64,000 nt of DNA from the NCBI GenBank assembly GCA_022710935.1, contig JAKLFY010000011.1, positions 1-64,000 on the forward strand. The letters run 5' to 3'. The notes beneath the pieces were generated by a model. It was given only the letters and a program-made list of their open reading frames with translations. It searched no databases and was not told the DNA's origin. The stretch's first letter is position 1. Every line of letters starts with the position of its first letter. This stretch comes from Verrucomicrobiota bacterium (GTDB taxonomy: Bacteria; Verrucomicrobiota; Verrucomicrobiia; Limisphaerales; J093). This document shows positions 1 to 9,998 of the stretch, in pieces. The position numbers and the translations under genes were made by a program.

Positions 1-429
1 GGATTGCTCCTCAGTCACAGAGGTCAAGGCTATGCTCCTTCGTCGCGCCTCGCCAGCGAGCCAAATCCCCTCCAGCAAAATCGGAATTAATTTTTGCACA
101 GACCCTAAGCTCCCCCAGGGAAGTCTTCCGCACAGCCATTGTTCGATCCGCCGCGGCGAGCATTGCTTCTGGGTGGCGCGGGTGCGCCGGCACCTGCCGT
201 TCTTCCAGTGGTCGAATCCCAGCTTGAAGGATCACCTGGCGCTGTTCACGCATGGTGTGGTCGGCCAGTGGACCATCCCAAAGAAGGCCGGGCGCGACTA
301 CATCGACCAGGTGACATGGGAGGTCCGGGAAGAGCGCGAAGATTCACTCTGGTCATAGGCACCGTGAATCCAGCCCGTGATCATTCCCGTAGCCAGGGCG
401 AAGAAAGCCACCACGCGCAGGAGGCGACA
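1..429. other. No supportable gene
   Basis: Open frames occur on both strands, but none shows a domain, start signal or composition that I recognise. The plus-strand frame ending at about 358 is the best candidate for a gene remnant, because it lies directly 5' of a PIN-domain fragment. I cannot assign it. Confidence 0.4.
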
Positions 430-666
430 ACCGCGGCCGCAAATTTCCTGGACACCCTGGAGCGCAGCGAAGCCCCGCAGCTAAAATGGATCGGACCGGG
501 ACGATTCTCCGTCGGCGCCGCGCTGTTTCGCCGCTCTGCGGACAAGGAGTGGTCGCTCACCGACCGCGTGAGTTTCGCCCTGATGTGGGAGCTGCGCATG
601 CGGGATGCCTTCACGACCGATCACCACCTCCAGCAGGCGGGATTTGTGCCGCTCTTGACACCCTGA
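430..666 (+). pseudogene. C-terminal fragment of a PIN-domain (VapC-like) protein
   Basis: About 78 residues match the C-terminal half of PIN-domain ribonuclease toxins. Seen: a WIGPGRF...F segment, then DKEWSLTD (a metal-binding Asp in the family), SFALM, and TTDHHLQQAGF before the stop. The N-terminal part with the first catalytic Asp is absent, and upstream sequence in this frame looks unrelated. The fragment faces the 5' end of a transposase fragment. An intact toxin needs about 130-140 residues, so I infer a dead remnant. The alternative of a new start inside the fragment is unlikely because the fold would be incomplete. Confidence 0.6.
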
Positions 667-733
667 CCTCCGCCACCGCCGCCCCATCGTGGGCGCGCCG
701 GGCTCCGTCCGAAGGCGACGTCCGTCCCCTGGA

Positions 734-884
734 ACCATGTTATTCCCGCCATCAGGTCCCGTTCCGGGTTTTCCAACAAGAGCTTGCGGTCACGGCCCGC
801 CAGGAAAAGGGCGTGGCCCTGATTGCCCCGGCTCGTCACATGGCAAACCGCGTCCGGATATTCCACTCGCACCTTTTGCGCCAT
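734..884 (-). pseudogene. N-terminal fragment of a REP-associated tyrosine transposase (RAYT)
   Basis: The peptide from the ATG at 884 begins MAQKVRVEYPDAVCHVTSRG and continues to GRDRKLLLE. This is the N-terminus of Y1_Tnp/IS200-like RAYT transposases (usual form: RIEYPGA.YHV..RGN...IF...RDR..FL). Similarity ends after about 50 residues, before the HUH and catalytic Tyr region, so it cannot be active. RAYTs are known to mobilise short palindromic REP elements, and this window holds several such palindromes (22.5 kb, 50.0 kb, 58.3 kb). A link between them is inference. Confidence 0.65.
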
Positions 885-1019
885 GACCAACCGCGACTCC
901 CTGGTCAAAGAACCAACGTCAAGCCCAGTGTTCCTGATTTCCTGGACCCCTGCGACGGTCAAGCCTTGGCGGTGCCCTGGACATGGAGTTCAGTTCGGTT
1001 TAGCATGGGGTGAAAGCCC

Positions 1020-3374
1020 GTGAAGCACTCCGATGCCATAAGGGCCCGACGCGGTCCGAGAGCCATCAGCCGTCTTCGTCGTGTTGTTGGGCTTCGGGGG
1101 TGGATCCGGGCAATGCTGACGGGCATGCTGGTGTTGCCCGTCCTGGCACAGACGCCCGCTGAACTGCGCCTGCACGTCAGCCTCGCGCCTGCCGGTCCCT
1201 CGTTCGACACCCCCATGCTCGCCGGCCAACGACTCCTGCTCGAGTGCAGTGATGATCTCAGGACTTGGACCGAACTGGCTCGGGTGCATGAGCGGCTGCA
1301 GGCTTACGGAGACTGGGCCGGTGGTGGCCCCGGCGCGAGTTTCTACCGGGTGCAGGCCGCGCCGTTGGGAGCATCCGACGATTGGTCAAATCAGGTCAGG
1401 GCCTCGTCCGGCTTTCTTTTCACGCCTGGAACTGGCGGGGGGGTGGGGGCGACCGCCTCGGTGAAGTGGTTGTTGCTGCTGCACGAGCCGGACCGTGTCT
1501 ATTTCCAGGACTCGGTCAAGTATCCCTACCATCTCCAATTCGCCCGGGCGCGGTTGCCCGGTTACGGCGCGATGGGCGCGATCGAGTTCTACGCCCAGTC
1601 ACTCTACGCAAACGACGCCCAGCGGATGGTGGTGGGATCTGTGCTGCGAGCCCCCGATCCGCAGGTCCGCGAGCTGGCCATCGAGGTGACTGGCGCGCAG
1701 GCGTTCCCGGCCAATAGAATCGTCGACTGGATCGACACCGTCCGCCGGCGCCTGGTGCCCGAACTCGGTTGGCGGGTTTTCTACATGCCATCGATGGAGC
1801 AACGCGCGGAGACCGAGGCGAGCCGGGCGCTGTTCGCCGCGCGCGGGATCGAGGTGGCCGCGCTGGAACGTTGGGCCACGGCCAACGCCTGCTACTCGGC
1901 GGGTTGGGCCCTGGGCCGACTGGTCTGGGTTCCCTCGACGGAAATACCTGCTGCCTTGGGCGACGGGCGGTTGGAGCTCAGCGACATTCTTGTGACTGAC
2001 CGCGTGCCGGCCGAGTTGCCGGTGCTCGCGGGCTATGTGTGCCTCGAACCGGCCACGCCCAACTCGCATGTCGCGCTGCTCGCCCGCTCGGTGCTGCTAC
2101 CCTTCGCCTATGCGAACGGCGCCGGGCTCCAGGCCGAGATTGCCAGCCTCCACGACCGCGAGGTGTTGCTGGTGGTCGACGAAACCAACGGTGTCTGCCA
2201 CATCGGTCTCCAGGACACCACCGGGTTGCTGACGCCCGAGCGGCGAGAGGAGATTCTCGCCAGCAAGCGTGGCGGTCCGCTCGACATCACACCCAAGGCG
2301 ACCAGAGGCAGCTTGACCGTGCCGGCCGACGAGTTGACCCCCGCGGACGTTTGCTTCGTGGGCGGCAAGGCGGCGAACTTCGGGTTCCTGCGCCGCAGCC
2401 TGCCTGAGGTCTCGCCGCACCCGGCAATCGCCGTCACGTTCGATCTGTGGGATGCCTACCTTGCGCAACCGTTGGGCAGGGGTCAGACCCTGCGGCAATT
2501 GATCGACAGCCGCCTCGCCCCCCACACCTACCCCCCGAACGTCCTGACCCTGCGGCTCGACCTCGCCGCCGTGCGCGCGACGATCGAGGATGCGGCGGAC
2601 TTCACGGCAGCCCAGCAGGTCGAGATCGTCACCGCGCTGCGGAATGCGGGCCTCGGCGGTGCTCGAATCCGCTTTCGCAGTTCCACCAACCTCGAAGACA
2701 GCGAGACTTTCAGCGGCGCCGGCCTGTACGACAGCTACAGCGGTTGTCTCGAAGACGACCTCGACGACGACCAGGCCGGGCCAAGCCGCTGCGATTCCAC
2801 CGAGTCGCGGGAACGCGGTGTCTTCCGCGCGATGCGGAAGGTGTACGCCAGTTTCTACAACGAGAACGCCTTCCTCGAACGCCTGCGCCACGGCATCCAC
2901 GAGGACGACGCAGGCATGGCGCTCCTCGTCCATTTCTCTGTCCCCGACGAATTCGAGTTGGCCAACGGCGTCGCGACGCTCGCGGTGGACAAGCGAGACG
3001 GGGCGCGCAACGCCGCGGTGCGCATCGTGTCCCAGTTGGGCGCCACGTCGGTGACAAACCCGGACGGCAGCGTCCGTTCCGAGGTGGTGAGCGCATCGTA
3101 CTCCGGCGCGGACACCGCCACCGCTGCGTTGAGACTCGACGAGGCCTCGACCTTAACCCAAGACAGCGCGCCGGTGATGCGCTGGGAGACTGACTACCGC
3201 ACCTTGCTCGCCCAGTTGAACACGGCCGCGCTGGCCTATGAAGCCTATTATCCCGCTCAAACCAGCTGCGAACTCGACTTCGAATACAAGCGCGTGGTGC
3301 CGGGCGAAATCGGTTTGAAACAGATCCGCGCGGTGCCCCATCCCATCCGAACGCCGCCGCCCACCATCCCGTGA
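1020..3374 (+). CDS. Exported glucan-water-dikinase-like (phosphohistidine + PPDK_N ATP-grasp) protein
   Basis: 784 residues from a GTG. The N-terminus is basic with a hydrophobic stretch ending VLPVLAQ (residues about 28-43), so export is likely. Residues about 70-120 form a small beta domain ending ASFYRV. A phosphohistidine-type motif NSHVALLAR lies near residues 342-352, with the His kept. The PPDK_N/ATP-grasp part follows: VGGKAANFGFLRR (about 442) and RFRSSTNLED...FSGAGLYDS (about 551), then KVYASFYNENAFLER. This His-domain-before-ATP-grasp order matches glucan water dikinases, not PEP synthase, and no PEP-binding barrel is present. The partner gene follows at once. A damaged paralogue lies at 60719-62680. 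Known family role: ATP-driven phosphorylation of glucans through a phosphohistidine. Inferred here: carbohydrate phosphotransfer, but the ATP source for an exported enzyme is unclear. Confidence 0.7.
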   Translation: MKHSDAIRARRGPRAISRLRRVVGLRGWIRAMLTGMLVLPVLAQTPAELRLHVSLAPAGPSFDTPMLAGQRLLLECSDDLRTWTELARVHERLQAYGDWAGGGPGASFYRVQAAPLGASDDWSNQVRASSGFLFTPGTGGGVGATASVKWLLLLHEPDRVYFQDSVKYPYHLQFARARLPGYGAMGAIEFYAQSLYANDAQRMVVGSVLRAPDPQVRELAIEVTGAQAFPANRIVDWIDTVRRRLVPELGWRVFYMPSMEQRAETEASRALFAARGIEVAALERWATANACYSAGWALGRLVWVPSTEIPAALGDGRLELSDILVTDRVPAELPVLAGYVCLEPATPNSHVALLARSVLLPFAYANGAGLQAEIASLHDREVLLVVDETNGVCHIGLQDTTGLLTPERREEILASKRGGPLDITPKATRGSLTVPADELTPADVCFVGGKAANFGFLRRSLPEVSPHPAIAVTFDLWDAYLAQPLGRGQTLRQLIDSRLAPHTYPPNVLTLRLDLAAVRATIEDAADFTAAQQVEIVTALRNAGLGGARIRFRSSTNLEDSETFSGAGLYDSYSGCLEDDLDDDQAGPSRCDSTESRERGVFRAMRKVYASFYNENAFLERLRHGIHEDDAGMALLVHFSVPDEFELANGVATLAVDKRDGARNAAVRIVSQLGATSVTNPDGSVRSEVVSASYSGADTATAALRLDEASTLTQDSAPVMRWETDYRTLLAQLNTAALAYEAYYPAQTSCELDFEYKRVVPGEIGLKQIRAVPHPIRTPPPTIP

Positions 3375-3466
3375 GTCACGCACGCCTCCCAGAGTCTTCA
3401 CCCCGGCAAGACCGAAGCCTCCAAGGCACTGGCGGATGCCGGCCAGAAAGGCAAAACCGCGCTCCA

Positions 3467-4681
3467 ATGGATAGAAAAGCACCCATTATGCTCATTTCCA
3501 TGCTGCCCTTGACGAAGCGACGCCAGGCCCTCCCCGTGCTGGTTCTGGTGCTCTCACTCGCTGCCCAGGCGCAAGTGCGGGTCGATTCAATCGCTCTCGG
3601 CCAGGACATGGTGACCCTCAGTTGGCGGGGGGGGCACGGTCCTTACCTGATCGAGACCTCGCCCGACTTGGCCACGTGGTCCGACCTGGGTGAACCCGCC
3701 GCTACCACCACGCGGACGCTGCGGGCGTTTGGGAGCCGGAGTTACTACCGGGTGACAGACCTCGACCCCGCCGGGCAATGCGGCCAACTGTTCGGCCTGA
3801 TCCAGACCGAGCAGGGCGAGTTCGGCGCCCTCCTGGGCCGGCACCGGCTGAAGACTCGTCTCTGGCTGTATCGGACTCAGGGTCCGCCGCACACCTCGCC
3901 TTCCCCCACGCCGGCGAGCTTCTGGCGGAAGTTGTTCGTCCATTACCAGCGCATCGAAGACGGGCGCGTGAGGACCTGGAGTGGTCCGTTGGAGGAACTT
4001 GGCGCGGTCGCCACGCCGACGAGTGAACGGCTTACGATCACATGGGCACGTGGCAGCGGGCCGGACCTGCGGAACTACGTGTTGACGCTCGGTTTTCCTT
4101 ACCCGGTCAACAACCCTCGGACCACGTCGCCGTTTCCCAGCGATGCTCGCTACGCGCTCGAGTGCACCCACGCCAGGCCGCAACCGGAATTGAACTGGTG
4201 GACTCCGGGGCTCTCCACCACGACCTCAGACGAGATCGGCCTGATGCAACTGGACCCGGCCAACGACCCTGCCAACCCCGATCATGCGTGGTGGGTCAGG
4301 CGCCACGTTGTGTCGAAGAACGGCGCTGCGTTGAACCTGCACTACTTTGTGGGGATGCCCCTGTATCGCGGCGAATCGCTGTGGATCCTCAAGACGCTCC
4401 TCCTCGACCGGTGGCTGTCGCCCACCTCGGGCAGCGGTGGCAGCCTGCCCGCATTCAGCACCGACAGCTACTTTGCGCAAACCCTCCTGCCCGGACATCA
4501 CAACTTCTTCGAAACCGTCCTCATCGAGCCCGGCCTCGATCCGGCGATCTCGGAAGCGACCTGCGCCGCGTTGTTCGCGTCGAACATCCGCCAGATCTAC
4601 GCGCTCAAGGACCTGGGCTTCGGCCTGAACCCCGACGACCTCTTCTACATCGGGTACGACAACTTGATCCGAGACCCGTAA
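3467..4681 (+). CDS. Exported partner protein of the dikinase-like gene, unknown function
   Basis: About 404 residues. A signal peptide is clear (TKRR followed by a Val/Leu-rich core ending AAQAQ). I chose the ATG at 3467; 3488 and 3500 are also possible. Residues about 45-100 hold the beta domain common in Verrucomicrobia secreted proteins (LSWRGG...LIETSPDLATWSDLG...YYRV). The rest is unrecognised, with Trp-rich segments and a C-terminal stretch HNFFETVLIEPGLDP...SNIRQIYAL. That stretch aligns without gaps to the gene fragment at 60184-60675, which lies behind the second dikinase-like copy. The conserved pairing suggests the two proteins work together. I see no catalytic motif. Confidence 0.6.
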   Translation: MDRKAPIMLISMLPLTKRRQALPVLVLVLSLAAQAQVRVDSIALGQDMVTLSWRGGHGPYLIETSPDLATWSDLGEPAATTTRTLRAFGSRSYYRVTDLDPAGQCGQLFGLIQTEQGEFGALLGRHRLKTRLWLYRTQGPPHTSPSPTPASFWRKLFVHYQRIEDGRVRTWSGPLEELGAVATPTSERLTITWARGSGPDLRNYVLTLGFPYPVNNPRTTSPFPSDARYALECTHARPQPELNWWTPGLSTTTSDEIGLMQLDPANDPANPDHAWWVRRHVVSKNGAALNLHYFVGMPLYRGESLWILKTLLLDRWLSPTSGSGGSLPAFSTDSYFAQTLLPGHHNFFETVLIEPGLDPAISEATCAALFASNIRQIYALKDLGFGLNPDDLFYIGYDNLIRDP

Positions 4682-4737
4682 AGTGCGGGACGGAAACGAG
4701 TCGAAGGAGTCGGTTGATGTTCGGAATATCATGACGC

Positions 4738-4935
4738 CCACTGGCGCGGACCTGCGCTGCCAGTAGCAGAAGAACCGCGTGAACATCCCGGGGGCGACCT
4801 CCCCGAGTTCCACCACGCCCCCCACGACCTTGCGGGATATCGGCAGTGCGTGTCGTTGCGTGGTCTCGAACGTCTTCGGCACGGCACGAAGCCAGCCTGG
4901 GATTCTGAACCCAAACAGCGAGAGCGCCAGCCCGG
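4738..4935 (+). pseudogene. Orphan duplicated Ig-like domain end
   Basis: This stretch is closely similar at DNA level to the last Ig-like domain of the broken GH95-like gene (about 18307-18505). Both share the run encoding QKNRVNIPGATSP and end in SQPGILNPN. A TGG-to-TAG change gives a stop near 4764, and no start or signal peptide precedes it. It is a detached domain copy, not a gene, and sits just upstream of another Ig-containing gene. Confidence 0.75.
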
Positions 4936-5044
4936 AACTGGCCGGTTTGCCGGTTCGCGTGAACCGGTTTCACCTTGACCGACGCCTTCCGTTCGGCCAT
5001 CCTGCCGCCTCACACACCGCAAATCCCTAATTGTTGGAGAACCA

Positions 5045-7219
5045 ATGAAAACTCCCCTCCTGCTCCTCCTTGGTTTGATGGCCGTGGCGCCGACGCGGGC
5101 TGACTATCTCGACACCGTTCTGGCCGATAATCCGGCCGGCTATTGGCGTCTTGACACCTCCGAGCCGTGGCCTGCGGCCGTGGTGGCCAACAGCGGCTTC
5201 CTCGGCAGCGAGGTCGACGGCCAGGTCGTGGATGATGTTCTCCTGAACACCGACAGCCCGCTGGTCGGCGACGCCAACCCTTCTTTTGACTTCACCTCCG
5301 GGGGCCGTATCGCGATTCCCTTCCACGCCGAGCTGAATCGAACCAACACCTTCTCGTACGAAGTCTGGTATATCCAGACGGGCGGAACCGGCACGAGCCA
5401 CCGGTGCCCGCTCTGGTGGCGCGACGAACCGGTTTGGGGCGACACCCGCGGGTGGGTCCACTACGTTGTGGGAGAAGGCAACTGGTTCCAATCGTCGGAC
5501 GTCTACACGACCTGGGATGGGCTCGGCTCCAACACCTTGTTCGCCCAGGACGTCTGGCAGCACGTCGTGTGCACCTTCGACGGCAAAACGAAGAAGATCT
5601 ACCTGGATGGCGTCCTAATCGCCGTCAGCACCACCGCGAAGCTGGCCATCAAACCCGTCATGCGCCCGGTCACCACCATCAGCAGCGAATCCTATCCCTG
5701 GATCGGCAGTCTGGACGAGGTGGCCATCTACACCAACGCGCTGCCCGTCGAACGGATTCAGGCCCACTACGTCGCGGCGCGAGGCGAGAACCCGCCCGCC
5801 GTGGCCCCCAGCTTCGCGGTCGACACCGCGGGCAAGACCGCTTACGAAGGCGCGGTCGTCACCATCCGCACTATTGTCCTCGGGACGGCGCCGTTTACCT
5901 ATCAGTGGTACAAGGGCTCGACGCCGGTGCCTGGTCAAACCACGGACACCCTGACCTTGTCGCCCGCACTCGAAAGCGACAGCGGCGACTATAAGCTCAC
6001 CGTGAGCAATGCCGGAGGCAGTACGGACAGCCAGGTGGCCACCGTCGTGGTTCAGAAAGCCCCGCCCACCATTGTCGCCGGGCCGCAACCCGCCGTTCGC
6101 CTGGAAGGCGCGCGTGTCACCTTCACCGTCGAGAGCGGCGGTTCCGAACCGCTTGCCTTCCAGTGGAAGAGCAACAACGTCGCGATCGTCGGCGCCATCA
6201 CGGCCAGCCTGACGCTTGACAACGTGCAACCGTCCTTCGCCGCCGACTACAGCGTGTCGATCAGCAACGTCGCCGGAAACACGGATAGCGCTGCTGCCAG
6301 GCTGACCGTCGTCCCCGTCACCGCAGGTTCGCTGGCCGCTACGGTCGTCGCCGCCCACCCTGTCGCCTACTGGCGGGTGGACGAAGCGGCCGGGGCGGGC
6401 ACCGCCCGCGACTACGCAGGCGGTCATGATGGCGCCTACGATGCGGCCGTGACACTCGGCCAACCCAGCGCCATCGTTGGCGATTCCAACCCCAGCGCCA
6501 CCTTCGCCTATGGCGGCGTCATTGTCCCGTTCACCCCGGACCTGAATCCGTACACGACCTTCTCCCTCGAAGCGTGGGTCAAGGCCGACCCGATCGGGTC
6601 CGGCACTGATCGCCCGATCCTCTGGTCCTCGACCACCTACTCAGGCTGGGCCTACGGGTACATCCTGGCGATCAACACCGGCGATGAGTGGTCTTTCACC
6701 ACCGGCCAGAAGACCAGCGGCTTTAACACCATCACCGGCGGCATCGTCCCCGACGACGCCTGGCACCACGTGGTCGGCACGTTCGACGACGTCACCGGCG
6801 ACAAGCGCCTCTTCGTCGATGGGGTCGAAGTCGCCCAGACCACGACCGCCACCGGCACGTTCGCGCCGAATCAGACCACCCCCGACAACGTGCTTGCGCC
6901 CGACCAGGGCCTTGGCTGGGATCCCCGCAACTACACCAGTTTCAACGGCGGACTCGATGAACTGGTTTTCTATGACTACGCCCTGACCCCCGCCCAAGTC
7001 GCCGCGCACTACGCCGTCGGGGGGGGCGGCCCGGCGCCGTCCCTCAGCATCGCGACATCAGGCAACCAAGTCACGGTGAGCTGGAGCAGCGGCACCCTGC
7101 TCGAGAGCGCCGACCCCATCTCCGGAACCTGGACGCCTGTCGCCGGGGCCGCCCCGCCTTCCTACAGCGTGACTCCCACCGCCGCGGCGGCCAGGTACTA
7201 CCGCGCTGTCTACCCGTAG
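5045..7219 (+). CDS. Secreted LamG-Ig-Ig-LamG protein
   Basis: 724 residues with a clear signal peptide (MKTPLLLLLGLMAVAPTRA) and a GGAG ribosome-binding site 7 nt before the ATG. Domains in order: a concanavalin-like/LamG domain (about 20-240, with WQHVVCTFDG and SLDEVAIYTNAL), two Ig-like domains (about 250-335 and 340-425, each with Y.W/F.W...SG/AADY...SN.AG), a second LamG domain (about 430-660, WHHVVGTFDD, GLDELVFYDYAL), and a C-terminal beta domain with LLESADPISGTWTPV...YYRAVYP. No catalytic motif is visible. A carbohydrate-binding or adhesive surface role fits the neighbourhood. It is intact, unlike many neighbours. Confidence 0.85.
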   Translation: MKTPLLLLLGLMAVAPTRADYLDTVLADNPAGYWRLDTSEPWPAAVVANSGFLGSEVDGQVVDDVLLNTDSPLVGDANPSFDFTSGGRIAIPFHAELNRTNTFSYEVWYIQTGGTGTSHRCPLWWRDEPVWGDTRGWVHYVVGEGNWFQSSDVYTTWDGLGSNTLFAQDVWQHVVCTFDGKTKKIYLDGVLIAVSTTAKLAIKPVMRPVTTISSESYPWIGSLDEVAIYTNALPVERIQAHYVAARGENPPAVAPSFAVDTAGKTAYEGAVVTIRTIVLGTAPFTYQWYKGSTPVPGQTTDTLTLSPALESDSGDYKLTVSNAGGSTDSQVATVVVQKAPPTIVAGPQPAVRLEGARVTFTVESGGSEPLAFQWKSNNVAIVGAITASLTLDNVQPSFAADYSVSISNVAGNTDSAAARLTVVPVTAGSLAATVVAAHPVAYWRVDEAAGAGTARDYAGGHDGAYDAAVTLGQPSAIVGDSNPSATFAYGGVIVPFTPDLNPYTTFSLEAWVKADPIGSGTDRPILWSSTTYSGWAYGYILAINTGDEWSFTTGQKTSGFNTITGGIVPDDAWHHVVGTFDDVTGDKRLFVDGVEVAQTTTATGTFAPNQTTPDNVLAPDQGLGWDPRNYTSFNGGLDELVFYDYALTPAQVAAHYAVGGGGPAPSLSIATSGNQVTVSWSSGTLLESADPISGTWTPVAGAAPPSYSVTPTAAAARYYRAVYP

Positions 7220-7317
7220 CCGCGCCGGGCTCAAGGCACAGTAGGTCAACTGCGTCGGCAAAGAGAGACGGATCGGATTGAACAGTCGGGATTGAGCAAA
7301 GGTCCACCCTGTTGCCT

Positions 7318-7665
7318 ATGCGCATTTCGAGAGTGGTGATCCTTGCGGTCATCGCGGCCGCTGCGGGTTGTTCGCGTGCACCGGTCATCACGATCCAGAA
7401 CCAATCTTCCCAGACGCTCAGCAATGTCGTGGTGTCAGGTTCCGGCTTCACCAATCGGATTGAGAGCATTGCGGCCGGCGGAGAGTGCCGCCTCGCGGTT
7501 CGCCCGAGCGGCGATTCCGGTCTCCGGTTGGTGTTCGATGCCGGCACGCAGCACGTGGACTCCGGGAGCCAGGGATACTTCGAGGCCGGGGGCGGCTATC
7601 GCGTTACCGCTACGGTGGACACGAACCTGGGCGTTTCGATTGCGTGGGACTTGCGACGGTTCTGA
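7318..7665 (+). CDS. Small lipoprotein
   Basis: 115 residues from ATG 7318; a TTG two codons earlier is also in frame. The N-terminus RISRVVILAVIAAAAGC is a lipoprotein signal with the lipobox Cys at residue 19. The mature part is beta-rich and shows no known catalytic motif (ITIQNQSSQTLSNVVVSGSG, then G.C.L..RPSGDSGL). Proteins of this kind often sit beside other exported proteins. No partner can be named. Confidence 0.7.
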   Translation: MRISRVVILAVIAAAAGCSRAPVITIQNQSSQTLSNVVVSGSGFTNRIESIAAGGECRLAVRPSGDSGLRLVFDAGTQHVDSGSQGYFEAGGGYRVTATVDTNLGVSIAWDLRRF

Positions 7666-7946
7666 CCCCTTCAACGCAGCACAGAAACTTGATGTGTCTA
7701 CAACAAGTCCCACCGGTTGAGGACTTCAGCCCACATGCGTTGACCTTTTGGTTTTTTCGGCTTGCCCGTGGTCACAGCGCCAATTCATGAAGATGAGAAG
7801 GCTGGAGGGGGGACGGCTCGTCCCCCGCCATCGCGAATGAAGACGGTGTTTCTCGGCGACGGGTCGCCTATCACTCCACGAATTGGTCCTGCCGGTCTCT
7901 ATGGCTGGTGTGGTCCGGCCCATCTCAACTGGCGACCGCCTCGGAA

Positions 7947-8100
7947 GGCCTGGCCGCCTGGTTCAAGGACCCACCAGCGCAATTTCGCTCCCGGCCACTC
8001 CACTGGCTCAAGGCCCCGCTCGATCCGACCGCCCTGCGCGAGCAGATCCAGGCCCTGCGCGATCAGTGCGGCTTCGGCGGCCTTGCGCCAACGGCTTGCC
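7947..8100 (+). pseudogene. N-terminal fragment of a GH106-like glycoside hydrolase
   Basis: About 50 residues read LAAWFKDPPAQFRSRPLHWL, then PLDPTALREQIQALRDQCGFGG. This is the opening segment of large alpha-L-rhamnosidase-like (GH106) hydrolases, where a 'F.dPP...RP..fW.W...l....i..qi..l...GfgG' block follows the signal peptide. Signal peptide and catalytic region are both missing. A C-terminal piece of a similar enzyme lies far away at 44660-44854. The assignment rests on one block. Confidence 0.4.
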
Positions 8101-8138
8101 TGGTGAGCCTGTTCCCGTTTTGATTGCCAAAACCAGAC

Positions 8139-9943
8139 ATGAAACCGATCATGCACTCTCTCCCCAGTTTGGCCTTGAGCACACTCGCCGTCCTCGCGGA
8201 TGCGTCGTCCGACGCGACCGCGGTTCTCGACCAGCAGGCCCAGCTCGAAGCCCAGACCTTCTGGGACAATCGCGACTGGGACTGGTATCGGCAGAACATC
8301 CCGTTTTTCGAGTGCCCGGATGCCGAGATTACGACGACCTACTACTACCGGTGGGAATTGACCACGAAACACCTCACCTACGGTTCGCCAACCAGCGGCT
8401 ATTCGTACACCGAGTTCATCGACCGGCCATTCTGGTCGGGCGCGTACGGGGCGATCAGTTGCCCCGCCGGCCACCAGCTCTACGAAGCGCGCTGGCTGCG
8501 CGATCCGCGTTACGCGCAGGACTACAGCCGCTACTGGTTGCGCACGGCCGGCGCCCAGCCGCGCAATTACAGCACCTGGCTCGCGGACTCCGTCTGGGCC
8601 GTCTACCAGGTGCACCGGGACGAGGCCTTCACGAAGGACCTGCTTGCGGATTGCAGACCCTGCTGTGGGATCCCAAGCGCGAGTTCTTCCTCATCATGTT
8701 CAAGAACGACGAAGCGAACGAGAAGGACTTCCCGGGCAAGCCGATCAAGGCCGGCACGCTGATCTACGAGGACGGTCCGTTCGCCGGGAGTCTCGAGGGC
8801 CGCGAATTGATTGGCTACGTGCCATGGCAATTCAACCTGCCCGATCCAGGCTTCGAGTCCGCCTGGAAATTCCTCATGGACTCGAATTACTTCTTCGCCC
8901 CCTTCGGGCCCAGCTTCGTCGGCCGCAATGACCCGATGTTCGTGCTGAAGACATCCTGCTGCTGGTGGAGCGGCCAGTCCTGGCCCTACGCCACCACGCA
9001 GACGCTCAAGGCGCTGGCGAACCTGCTCCAGAACTACCGCCAGAATGTCATCACCCGCGGCGACTACGTCCGGCTCTTGCGCATCTACGCGCTGACGCAT
9101 CGGAAAGCCGGCAAGCCCTACATTGCCGAGGCGGCGCATCCGGACACGGGCTCGTGGGAAGGCCACGACGGCTACAACCACAGCGAGCACTACTTCCACA
9201 GCGGTTTCAACGACCTCATCATCACCGGCCTCGTCGGCGTGAAACCGTGCGCGGACGACGTGCTCGAAATTGATCCGCTGGCGCCGTCGGATTGGCCGTG
9301 GTTCGCGCTCGATGAACTTCCGTATCGCGGCCACCGCGTCAGTGTGGTGTGGGACAAGGACGGCAGCCGGTATCGCCGGGGCGCGGGGCTGCGCATCCTG
9401 GTGGACGGGAAGCAGGCCGCTTCGTCCGACAATCTCGGCCCGCTTCAGGTCCGGCTGCCCGCGCGCGCGCCGGCGCCGGCCGGCAAGCCGCCCGTGAATT
9501 TTCTCGTCAACAATGACGGCGACTATTTCCCCCGCCTCACCGCTTCGTTCACCAGCGACCGCGCCCCGCTCGAAAAGGCGAACGACGGCAACTACTGGTA
9601 TCATCTGCATCCGCCCAACCGCTGGACCTCCTACGGCTCGACCAACTCGACCGACTGGATGGAGGTGGACTTCGGCGAGCCGAGGGAGATCGGACGCATC
9701 GAGCTCTGCCTCTACGACGACCATGGCGGTGTGCAGCCGCCGGCTGCCTACACCGTGCAGTCGTGGACCGGCTCCGAATGGCGCGACCTCCCTGACCAGG
9801 TCAAGACCCCAGCCAGACCCGCCGGCAGTGCGGTGAACACCATCACCTTCCCCCAACAGACCACCACCAGGTTCCGCGTGGTCTTCACCCACAATGACAC
9901 GGCGCGCAGCGGCGTGACGGAGATCCTGGCCTGGAAAGAGTAG
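8139..9943 (+). pseudogene. MGH1-like glycoside hydrolase with F5/8-type C domain, broken by internal deletion/frameshift
   Basis: The first part (from ATG 8139, signal peptide, then FFECPDAEITTTYYYRWEL and RPFWSGAYGAISCPAGHQ) reads to about 8650 and ends at AFTKDLLAD. The rest reads in another frame from LLWDPKREFFLIMF to 9943, including CCWWSGQSWPYATTQTLKALANLL and a C-terminal discoidin-like domain (about 9500-9940). In the family about 100 residues normally lie between these two blocks, so I infer a deletion inside the alpha/alpha toroid together with the frame change near 8655. The long open frame starting at 7883 uses the second frame and its N-terminus is not protein-like. Substrate unknown. 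Confidence 0.7.
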
Positions 9944-9998
9944 TCCGATGGGAATCAACAGGTGGCGGATCGGGCGAACCTGGATCAAGGTGGCGAGT

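Noticed and set aside
7883-8650. N-terminal extension of the second MGH1-like frame
   Set aside because: The peptide is Arg/Pro-rich shadow sequence; the true N-terminus reads in another frame from 8139.
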